Shown here piece after piece: positions 56,734-64,000 of a stretch of 64,000 bases of DNA (its first letter is position 1; the number at the start of each line of letters is the position of its first letter). A program made the position numbers and the translations under genes. The notes beneath the pieces were generated by a model. It ran no database searches, was not told the DNA's origin, and saw only the letters and a list, made by a program, of their open reading frames with translations. This DNA is from Enterococcus termitis (lineage in GTDB: Bacteria > Bacillota > Bacilli > Lactobacillales > Enterococcaceae). The DNA lies in the NCBI RefSeq assembly GCF_001730305.1, contig NZ_MIJY01000004.1, forward strand, positions 1 through 64,000, read 5' to 3'.

Positions 56734-57090
56734 GTGATTACAAAACCAGATAAAAATAAAACACGTCAAAAGAGACACCGTCGTGTACGTAACAAAATCT
56801 CTGGTACTGCTGAGTGCCCACGTTTGAACGTATTTCGTTCTAACAAAAACATCTACGCGCAAATCATTGATGACGTAGCGGGTGTAACGCTAGCAAGTGC
56901 CTCTGCCTTAGATAAAGATATTTCAGGTGGAAACAAAACAGAAACAGCTGCAGCTGTTGGTAAATTAATTGCTGAACGTGCCGCTGAAAAAGGCATTAAA
57001 GTAGTAGTCTTTGACCGTGGTGGATACCTTTACCATGGCCGCGTGCAAGCTTTAGCTGAAGCTGCTCGTGAAAATGGACTAGAATTTTAG
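56734..57090 (+). CDS. rplR: 50S ribosomal protein L18
   Basis: 118 aa from the GTG at 56734, behind GAGGTGA; a GTG nine bases earlier overlaps that site. [20 protein letters not shown] and [20 protein letters not shown]. It carries 5S rRNA into the 50S. Confidence 0.97.
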   Translation: MITKPDKNKTRQKRHRRVRNKISGTAECPRLNVFRSNKNIYAQIIDDVAGVTLASASALDKDISGGNKTETAAAVGKLIAERAAEKGIKVVVFDRGGYLYHGRVQALAEAARENGLEF

Positions 57091-57110
57091 GAGAAGGAGG
57101 AACACCATTC

Positions 57111-57611
57111 ATGGTTTATATTGATCCAAAACACTTGGAATTAGAAGACCGCGTAGTTGCAATCAACCGTGTAACAAAAGTTGTTAAAGGTGGACGTCGT
57201 CTACGTTTCGCTGCTTTAGTTGTCGTGGGAGATAAAAACGGACACGTTGGTTTTGGTACTGGTAAAGCACAAGAAGTACCAGAAGCGATCCGTAAAGCAA
57301 TCGAAGACGCGAAGAAAAACTTAGTTGAAGTGCCTATGGTTGGTTCTACTATCCCTCACGAAGTGATCGGAGTATTTGGTGGTGGCCGTATCCTTATGAA
57401 ACCTGCAGTAGAAGGTTCTGGGGTAGCCGCTGGTGGACCAGTTCGTGCCGTATTGGAATTAGCTGGTGTAGCAGATATTACATCAAAATCATTAGGTTCA
57501 AACACACCAATCAACGTTGTTCGCGCAACAGTTGAAGGGTTAAAACAATTAAAACGTGCCGAAGAAGTGGCAGCACTTCGCGGTAAATCTGTAGAAGAAA
57601 TCTTAGGATAA
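57111..57611 (+). CDS. rpsE: 30S ribosomal protein S5
   Basis: 166 aa. [20 protein letters not shown] start, [20 protein letters not shown], and [20 protein letters not shown]. Fidelity-related loop intact by eye. GAAGGAGG lies upstream. Confidence 0.98.
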   Translation: MVYIDPKHLELEDRVVAINRVTKVVKGGRRLRFAALVVVGDKNGHVGFGTGKAQEVPEAIRKAIEDAKKNLVEVPMVGSTIPHEVIGVFGGGRILMKPAVEGSGVAAGGPVRAVLELAGVADITSKSLGSNTPINVVRATVEGLKQLKRAEEVAALRGKSVEEILG

Positions 57612-57624
57612 GGAGGACATAAGA

Positions 57625-57804
57625 ATGGCTGAATTAAAAGTTACATTAAAACGCAGCGTGATCGGACGTCCTCAAAACCAAAAAGATACAGTTAAAGCAT
57701 TGGGTTTAGGAAAAGTAAACAGCTCTGTTGTGAAACCTGCGAATGAAGCAATCAAAGGTATGATCAACACTGTGTCACATTTAGTGGACGTTGAAGAAGT
57801 TTAA
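57625..57804 (+). CDS. rpmD: 50S ribosomal protein L30
   Basis: 59 aa: starts [20 protein letters not shown], contains [15 protein letters not shown] and ends [16 protein letters not shown] lies before the ATG. Fits between rpsE and rplO as in other spc operons. Confidence 0.97.
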   Translation: MAELKVTLKRSVIGRPQNQKDTVKALGLGKVNSSVVKPANEAIKGMINTVSHLVDVEEV

Positions 57805-57840
57805 TTTACAATAGTACATTGTTAAGGAGGTGCCAAACCA

Positions 57841-58281
57841 ATGAAACTTCATGAATTGAAACCTGCTGAAGGTTCACGCCAAGTACGTAACCGTGTTGGA
57901 CGTGGTACTTCATCTGGTAATGGTAAAACAGCCGGTCGCGGACAAAAAGGGCAAAAAGCTCGTTCAGGCGGCGGTGTACGTTTAGGATTTGAAGGGGGTC
58001 AAACTCCATTATTCCGTCGTTTACCAAAACGCGGCTTCACGAACATCAACCGTAAAGATTATGCAGTCATCAACTTAGATGTCTTAAATCGTTTCGAAGA
58101 TGGAACTGAAGTTACACCTGCAGGACTAATCGAAGCTGGAATCGTTAAAAACGAAAAAGCTGGGATCAAAGTTCTTGCCAATGGTGAATTAACTAAAAAA
58201 TTAACTGTGAAAGCAGCTAAATTCTCTAAAGCAGCAGAGGAAGCAATTGTTGCAGCTGGTGGATCAATCGAGGTGATCTAA
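57841..58281 (+). CDS. rplO: 50S ribosomal protein L15
   Basis: 146 aa. [20 protein letters not shown] start, the Gly/Arg-rich [20 protein letters not shown] and [20 protein letters not shown]. Stop overlaps the secY start by one base. Confidence 0.98.
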   Translation: MKLHELKPAEGSRQVRNRVGRGTSSGNGKTAGRGQKGQKARSGGGVRLGFEGGQTPLFRRLPKRGFTNINRKDYAVINLDVLNRFEDGTEVTPAGLIEAGIVKNEKAGIKVLANGELTKKLTVKAAKFSKAAEEAIVAAGGSIEVI

Positions 58282-59579
58282 TGTTTAAACTGTTAAAAGA
58301 TGCTTTTAAAGTCAAAGACATTAGATCAAAAATTTTGTTTACTGTATTCATTCTTTTTGTATTTCGTTTAGGTGCTCATATTACAGTACCTGGCGTAAAT
58401 GCAAAAGGATTGCAAGACTTAAGCAATTTACCATTTTTAAACATGTTGAATATGGTCAGTGGTAGTGCGATGCAAAACTTCTCTATCTTTTCGATGGGGG
58501 TTTCACCATACATTACAGCATCCATCATTATTCAACTGTTGCAAATGGACATCATTCCAAAATTTGTAGAATGGTCAAAACAAGGTGAAGTTGGACGTAA
58601 GAAATTGAATCAGGCAACAAGATATCTAACGATTGTCTTGGGGATCGCTCAGTCAATGGGGATCACTGCAGGGTTTCAACAATTAAGTTCAGTTGGGGTT
58701 GTAAAAAATCCTAGTATTAGTACCTTTGTAATGATCGCTGTGATTTTAACTGGTGGTACGATGTTTGTTACTTGGTTAGGAGAACAAATTACTGAAAAAG
58801 GAATCGGTAACGGTGTTTCGATGATTATCTTTGCTGGGATCATTTCAAGAGTACCAGCAGGAATCAAAGAAATCGTTGAAGATTACTTTGTCAATATTGA
58901 GTCTTCTAGAATTTGGCAATCTGTTATTTTCATTGCAATATTACTTATTGCAATTTTAGTGGTTGTTACATTAGTAACGTTTTTCCAACAAGCAGAACGC
59001 AAAATTCCGATCCAATACACAAAACGTGTCTCTGGTGCACCAACAAGTAGTTACTTACCGTTAAAAGTAAATGCTGCAGGTGTAATCCCAGTTATCTTTG
59101 CAAGCTCACTGATTGCTACACCGAATGCTGTTTTACAAGCTTTCTCTAAGAATTATGCCGGTGAAGGCTGGTATGATATCATGACACAAATTTTTAGTTA
59201 CAATACCGTTCCAGGTGCAATTATTTATACTGTACTGATCGTGGCTTTCACTTTCTTCTATGCCTTTGTTCAAGTGAACCCTGAGAAATTAGCGGAAAAC
59301 TTACAAAAGCAAGGAAGTTATATTCCAAGCGTACGACCAGGTAAAGGGACAGAAGAATATATTTCTGGAATGTTAATGAGACTAAGTGTTGTCGGTTCTA
59401 TATTCCTAGGTTTAGTTGCATTATTACCGATCATTGCTCAAATGATTTGGCAATTACCGCAATCTATCGGCCTTGGAGGAACTAGCTTACTGATTGTGAT
59501 TGGTGTTGCATTAGAAACAGCTAAGCAATTGGAAGGTTTAATGTTGAAACGTCAATATGTTGGCTTTATCAATAAGTAA
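58281..59579 (+). CDS. secY: Protein translocase subunit SecY
   Basis: 432 aa with about ten membrane helices. Plug and gate regions (FRLGAHITVPGVNAKGL, FSIFSMGVSPYITASIIIQL), the cytoplasmic loop QAERKIPIQYTKRVSGAPTS and VRPGKGTEEYISGML, which contact SecA or the ribosome. It overlaps rplO by one base, so translation is coupled. No terminator follows before adk. Confidence 0.98.
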   Translation: MFKLLKDAFKVKDIRSKILFTVFILFVFRLGAHITVPGVNAKGLQDLSNLPFLNMLNMVSGSAMQNFSIFSMGVSPYITASIIIQLLQMDIIPKFVEWSKQGEVGRKKLNQATRYLTIVLGIAQSMGITAGFQQLSSVGVVKNPSISTFVMIAVILTGGTMFVTWLGEQITEKGIGNGVSMIIFAGIISRVPAGIKEIVEDYFVNIESSRIWQSVIFIAILLIAILVVVTLVTFFQQAERKIPIQYTKRVSGAPTSSYLPLKVNAAGVIPVIFASSLIATPNAVLQAFSKNYAGEGWYDIMTQIFSYNTVPGAIIYTVLIVAFTFFYAFVQVNPEKLAENLQKQGSYIPSVRPGKGTEEYISGMLMRLSVVGSIFLGLVALLPIIAQMIWQLPQSIGLGGTSLLIVIGVALETAKQLEGLMLKRQYVGFINK

Positions 59580-60409
<830 letters not shown>

Positions 60410-60457
60410 TACTTGAATTGCCACAAGCTTACCATTTTGTGTATGATTCAGATTCTC

Positions 60458-60486
60458 TTGCCAAATAGAATAAATTATGATAGAAT
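60458..60486 (+). promoter_or_regulatory. Promoter upstream of infA
   Basis: TTGCCA (60458-60463), 17-base spacer, TAGAAT (60481-60486), allowing infA-rpmJ-rpsM-rpsK-rpoA-rplQ to be transcribed separately. A hairpin, ACTTCTAC/GTGGAAGT, lies just after the start. Confidence 0.75.
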
Positions 60487-60603
60487 GTATCAGTCCGACT
60501 TCTACCTTTTTGTGGAAGTTTAATTGAAAATTCTAGGTGGGAGCTGAAGTTTCCGCCATTTTATCGTGTGAAAATGCGAAACAAGTACAAGGAGGTACTG
60601 TGC

Positions 60604-60822
60604 GTGGCTAAAGAAGATATGATTGAAGTCGAAGGTACAGTCGTCGAAACTTTGCCGAATGCAATGTTTAAAGTTGAACTAGAAAATGGACACCAAGTTC
60701 TTGCTACTGTTTCCGGTAAGATCCGTATGCACTATATTCGAATTTTACCTGGAGATAAAGTGACTGTAGAGTTATCTCCTTATGATTTAACTCGTGGTCG
60801 AATCACTTATCGCTTTAAATAA
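60604..60822 (+). CDS. infA: Translation initiation factor IF-1
   Basis: 72 aa, the exact family length, from the GTG at 60604 behind [46 protein letters not shown] and [14 protein letters not shown] show the OB fold. An in-frame upstream ATG is rejected on length. Confidence 0.97.
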   Translation: MAKEDMIEVEGTVVETLPNAMFKVELENGHQVLATVSGKIRMHYIRILPGDKVTVELSPYDLTRGRITYRFK

Positions 60823-60854
60823 TTGTACTCCGTAAAATTCAGGGAGGTATTATC

Positions 60855-60971
60855 ATGAAAGTAAGACCATCAGTAAAACCAATGTGTGAACATTGTAAAG
60901 TAATTCGCCGTAAAGGACGTGTTATGGTCATTTGCCCAGCAAATCCAAAACATAAACAACGTCAAGGATAA
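60855..60971 (+). CDS. rpmJ: 50S ribosomal protein L36
   Basis: 38 aa. Starts [20 protein letters not shown] and ends [12 protein letters not shown], the Cys of ICPANP and a His form the zinc site, so it is the zinc-binding form. GGGAGG precedes the ATG. Confidence 0.96.
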   Translation: MKVRPSVKPMCEHCKVIRRKGRVMVICPANPKHKQRQG

Positions 60972-60989
60972 TAGGAGGTGTAACGTAGA

Positions 60990-61355
60990 ATGGCTCGTAT
61001 TGCAGGAGTAGACATCCCTCGTGATAAACGTGTAGTAATTTCACTTACTTATATTTATGGTATTGGAAACACTACAGCTAAACAAGTATTAGCAAACGTT
61101 GGCGTATCTGAAGATATTCGCGTTCGTGACTTAACAAACGAACAAACAGATGCGATCCGTGCGGAAATTGATAAGTTAAAAGTTGAAGGGGATCTTCGTC
61201 GTGAAGTGAACTTGAACATCAAACGTTTGATGGAAATCGGTTCTTACCGTGGAATTCGTCATCGTCGTGGATTACCAACTCGTGGACAAAACACGAAAAA
61301 TAATGCACGTACTCGTAAAGGCCCAGCTCGTACTGTAGCAGGCAAGAAAAAATAA
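60990..61355 (+). CDS. rpsM: 30S ribosomal protein S13
   Basis: 121 aa. [20 protein letters not shown] start, [13 protein letters not shown] helix-hairpin-helix region, and the basic tail [26 protein letters not shown] lies upstream. Confidence 0.98.
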   Translation: MARIAGVDIPRDKRVVISLTYIYGIGNTTAKQVLANVGVSEDIRVRDLTNEQTDAIRAEIDKLKVEGDLRREVNLNIKRLMEIGSYRGIRHRRGLPTRGQNTKNNARTRKGPARTVAGKKK

Positions 61356-61382
61356 TTCCTAAGTGAAGGAGGTTAGATCTTC

Positions 61383-61772
61383 ATGGCAGCAAAAAAAGTT
61401 AGTCGTAAACGCCGTGTGAAAAAGAATATAGAAGCTGGAGTTGCACATATCCATTCTACATTCAATAATACAATTGTAATGATTACTGATACTCATGGAA
61501 ATGCTTTAGCATGGTCATCAGCAGGATCATTAGGTTTCAAAGGAAGCAAAAAATCAACACCGTTTGCAGCTCAAATGGCCGCAGAAGCTGCAACTAAAGC
61601 AGCACAAGAACACGGACTTAAAACTGTTGATGTAACAGTTAAAGGACCAGGTTCTGGACGTGAAGCAGCGATTCGTTCATTGCAAGCAACAGGTTTAGAA
61701 GTGACTGCAATTCGTGACGTGACTCCAGTTCCTCATAATGGATGCCGCCCTCCAAAACGCCGTCGTGTTTAA
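61383..61772 (+). CDS. rpsK: 30S ribosomal protein S11
   Basis: 129 aa. [38 protein letters not shown] and the end [18 protein letters not shown]. It shapes the platform near the E site. GAAGGAGG lies upstream. Confidence 0.98.
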   Translation: MAAKKVSRKRRVKKNIEAGVAHIHSTFNNTIVMITDTHGNALAWSSAGSLGFKGSKKSTPFAAQMAAEAATKAAQEHGLKTVDVTVKGPGSGREAAIRSLQATGLEVTAIRDVTPVPHNGCRPPKRRRV

Positions 61773-61852
61773 TGAGTGCCACTCATTCTGAGTTTGAATC
61801 AAGAACGTCATTGAACAAGACACTTTTCGTTTTGAAAGGGGTATAGATAAGA

Positions 61853-62791
61853 ATGATTGAATTTGAAAAACCAAGAATCGAAAAAATTGATGAGAATAGA
61901 GATTATGGCAAGTTCGTCGTTGAACCACTGGAAAGAGGTTACGGGACTACTTTAGGTAATTCTCTACGTCGTATTTTATTATCTTCTTTACCAGGAGCCG
62001 CTATTACTAATATTCAGATCGATGGTGTGCTACATGAATTCTCTACTATCAAAGGTGTTAGAGAAGACGTAACGCAAATCATTTTGAATATCAAAGGTCT
62101 AGCTTTAAAGCTTTATGCAGAAGAAGAAAAAACCCTTGAGATCGATATTACAGGACCTGCTACAGTAACTGCTGGCGATATTATCGTTGACAGCGATGTT
62201 GAGATCTTGAATAAAGATTTAGTTATCTGTAGTGTCTCTGAAGGAGCTACTTTCCATGCTCGCTTAACAGTGAAACCTGGTCGTGGCTATGTTCAAGCAG
62301 ACGAAAACAAAAAGGAAGATATGCCGATTGGTGTTCTCCCTGTTGATTCCATCTATACACCAGTTCGCCGTGTGAACTACCAAGTAGAAAACACTCGTGT
62401 TGGTCGTCGTGATGATTTCGACAAATTAACAATGGAAATATGGACTGATGGTTCAATCATTCCTCAAGAAGCTCTTAGCTTAGCTGCTAAGATCATGACG
62501 GAGCATTTAGACATCTTTGTAAATCTTACTGATGAAGCGAAAAACGCTGAAATCATGGTTGAAAAAGAAGAAACACAAAAAGAAAAAATGTTAGAAATGA
62601 CCATCGAAGAACTAGACTTGTCTGTTCGTTCATACAACTGTTTAAAACGTGCAGGAATTAACACTGTACAGGAACTTACAAATAAATCTGAACCAGAAAT
62701 GATCAAAGTACGTAATTTAGGTCGTAAATCTCTTGAAGAGGTTAAACTAAAACTACATGATTTAGGTTTAGGCTTACGTAAAGACGATTAA
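61853..62791 (+). CDS. rpoA: RNA polymerase subunit alpha
   Basis: 312 aa. The N-terminal assembly domain ([40 protein letters not shown]) spans about 1-230, then a linker and the C-terminal DNA- and activator-binding domain ([36 protein letters not shown]). AAAGGGG precedes the ATG. An 80-base gap separates it from rpsK. Confidence 0.98.
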   Translation: MIEFEKPRIEKIDENRDYGKFVVEPLERGYGTTLGNSLRRILLSSLPGAAITNIQIDGVLHEFSTIKGVREDVTQIILNIKGLALKLYAEEEKTLEIDITGPATVTAGDIIVDSDVEILNKDLVICSVSEGATFHARLTVKPGRGYVQADENKKEDMPIGVLPVDSIYTPVRRVNYQVENTRVGRRDDFDKLTMEIWTDGSIIPQEALSLAAKIMTEHLDIFVNLTDEAKNAEIMVEKEETQKEKMLEMTIEELDLSVRSYNCLKRAGINTVQELTNKSEPEMIKVRNLGRKSLEEVKLKLHDLGLGLRKDD

Positions 62792-62818
62792 TACTTTTTA
62801 CGAAGGAGGAAAACCAAC

Positions 62819-63202
62819 GTGGGTTATCGTAAATTAGGACGTACATCAAGCCAACGTAAGGCTATGTTACGTGACTTAACTACTGATTTAATTATCAACG
62901 AACGTATCGTTACAACTGAAGCTCGTGCGAAGGAAATTCGTTCAACTACAGAAAAAATGATTACTTTAGGCAAACGTGGAGATCTTCATGCTCGTCGTCA
63001 AGCAGCTACATTTGTACGAAATGAAGTTGCAAGCGTACGTGAAGAAAACGAAGCTATTGTTGTTGAATCTGCTTTACAAAAATTATTCAATGATTTAGCA
63101 CCTCGTTATGCTGAACGTCAAGGTGGTTACACTCGTATCTTGAAGACAGAACCAAGACGCGGAGATGCAGCACCAATGGTAATTATCGAATTTGTTAAAT
63201 AA
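62819..63202 (+). CDS. rplQ: 50S ribosomal protein L17
   Basis: 127 aa, GTG start behind [28 protein letters not shown] and TGA-free family end [20 protein letters not shown]. Last gene of the alpha operon. Confidence 0.98.
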   Translation: MGYRKLGRTSSQRKAMLRDLTTDLIINERIVTTEARAKEIRSTTEKMITLGKRGDLHARRQAATFVRNEVASVREENEAIVVESALQKLFNDLAPRYAERQGGYTRILKTEPRRGDAAPMVIIEFVK

Positions 63203-63244
63203 TCAAACTATACCGTCACTTTATAGATGATTCTTTTAGAGTGT

Positions 63245-63325
63245 TATGATGTTGGAGGCGACTCCTAGTCTAGCTCAACGCTTTCTCTGCTGAATTACTG
63301 ATTCAGCAGAGAAGCACTCATCATA
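63245..63325 (+). other. Branched RNA-like structure after rplQ
   Basis: Outer stem TATGATG (63245-63251) with CATCATA (63319-63325) encloses GGAG-GCGA-CTCC (63254-63265), a GNRA-type tetraloop, and a 12-bp perfect stem (63284-63295 with 63301-63312). It could be a 3'-end protecting structure or a small RNA. Confidence 0.45.
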
Positions 63326-63345
63326 GTATAAGGTGTATTTTTTTG

Positions 63346-63372
63346 CCCTGGGAATATTCTTAGGGTTTTTTT
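63346..63372 (+). terminator. Intrinsic terminator of the alpha operon
   Basis: CCCTGGGAA pairs with the 3' arm ending TTAGGG (two G-U pairs), followed by seven T. Confidence 0.75.
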
Positions 63373-63409
63373 GTTATTAAAATGCATAAAAATTTGTCTT
63401 GTTATGTTA

Positions 63410-63438
63410 TTGCATCTGTGTGTAATCTTTAGTATACT
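63410..63438 (+). promoter_or_regulatory. Promoter of the right-edge membrane-protein gene
   Basis: TTGCAT (63410-63415), 17-base spacer, TATACT (63433-63438), 54 bases before the next ATG. Confidence 0.7.
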
Positions 63439-63492
63439 TTTATTAGTCGGAATTTTCTGACAAAATAAAAAGGAGCTTAAAGGGGGAAGATT

Positions 63493-64000
63493 ATGGCACA
63501 GATGACGGCATTTACTTTATTAATGGGAATTTTATACATAGGAGACGTTGTATCAAGTAAAACAAAAGCCTGGGTTTCATCTGTTTTTGTTTGTGCAGTA
63601 CTGTTTGTTATTGGTTATTGGACTTTTTTTCCAGAAAATATTGTTGAGATCGCGGGAATTCCAGCAGTAGTTGCGACATTATTGATGTATTTATTGATTA
63701 CGAATATGGGAACGCTGTTATCGATCAAAGAATTAGCGAACCAATGGAAAACGATCGTTATCACTCTTTCTGGTATTTTAGGTATTGTTGTCGTATTGCT
63801 GACGGTGGGATCATTCGTTTTCGATCTAAAAACAGTTTTGGTGGCTGTTCCGCCGTTAGTTGGTGGAGTGGTATCTTCATTGATCATGTCTGAAGCAGCT
63901 CAGACAGCCGGTTTGACTTCGTTATCAGTATTAGCCATTTTGATTTATGTCATGCAGGGATTTGCAGGCTATCCACTAACGTCGATCATGCTAAAAAAAG
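63493..64000 (+). CDS. Membrane protein of unknown function, N-terminal part
   Basis: Open to the window end; at least 169 aa. The ATG at 63493 follows AAAGGGGGAAG. Hydrophobic segments occur around residues 5-20, 28-45, 55-72 and 88-110, and again after 115 (VAVPPLVGGVVSSLIMSEAA). The pattern of helices broken by a Gly-rich loop suggests a transporter or exporter, but the family is not recognised and the 3' end is missing. Confidence 0.75.
   Translation, partial: MAQMTAFTLLMGILYIGDVVSSKTKAWVSSVFVCAVLFVIGYWTFFPENIVEIAGIPAVVATLLMYLLITNMGTLLSIKELANQWKTIVITLSGILGIVVVLLTVGSFVFDLKTVLVAVPPLVGGVVSSLIMSEAAQTAGLTSLSVLAILIYVMQGFAGYPLTSIMLKK

Noticed and set aside
56461-56862. 133-codon minus-strand frame across the rplF-rplR gap
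   Set aside because: Covers both flanking ribosomal genes, lacks a start signal and has no recognisable domain, so only the gap itself is reported.
63241-63330. tRNA or other standard RNA gene after rplQ
   Set aside because: The fold has no acceptor stem, T loop or CCA-compatible end.

Overview
The window reads as low-GC Firmicute chromosome, most likely an Enterococcus. The basis is the strong AGGAGG-type ribosome binding sites, the gene order rpiA / rpsL-rpsG-fusA-tuf / S10-spc-alpha ribosomal operons, a zinc-type S14 and Lactobacillales-like protein sequences. Identifications come from reading motifs and family resemblance only; no database search was possible.

Layout. (1) 1-12700: a high-mannose N-glycan degradation locus. 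A GntR/LacI-type regulator and a GH92 mannosidase run leftward. GH125, GH38, a ROK sugar kinase and GH20 run rightward from a divergent promoter with two copies of the same operator and a CcpA (cre) site. A secreted GH85 endo-beta-N-acetylglucosaminidase follows behind its own cre site. The GH92 carries Gln where the family normally has its catalytic acid Glu. (2) 12880-25920: nucleoside salvage, with adenosine deaminase (leftward), a LacI regulator, pdp-deoC-cdd, a BMP-type nucleoside-binding lipoprotein, its ABC transporter, deoB and two purine nucleoside phosphorylases, with RNA hairpins between segments. (3) 25960-30810: iron alcohol dehydrogenase, phosphoglycerate mutase, three small unknown genes, a serine-recombinase-like protein lacking its catalytic serine, and rpiA. 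(4) 31159-35670: the str operon rpsL-rpsG-fusA-tuf. (5) 35740-48490: a PadR/DUF2812 pair with two perfect tandem operators, then a myo-inositol catabolism island: an IolR-like DeoR regulator with a tautomerase, divergent iolA-B-C-D-G, a second Gfo/Idh dehydrogenase, iolE, a sodium-solute symporter and an orphan PTS EIIB. (6) 48660-63370: the S10-spc-alpha ribosomal operons from rpsJ to rplQ, including secY, adk, infA and rpoA. (7) The window ends inside an unidentified membrane-protein gene.

How they work together. Regions 1, 2 and 5 are carbon-scavenging modules: mannose and GlcNAc from host or fungal glycans, pentose phosphate from nucleosides, and inositol. They sit beside core translation operons. 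Regulatory DNA is unusually legible: cre-like sites, paired operators for the mannosidase regulator, five matches to the Bacillus IolR consensus, tandem PadR palindromes, and a shared start-of-transcript motif on the str and S10 operons. No rRNA, tRNA, IS element, prophage or CRISPR array was seen.
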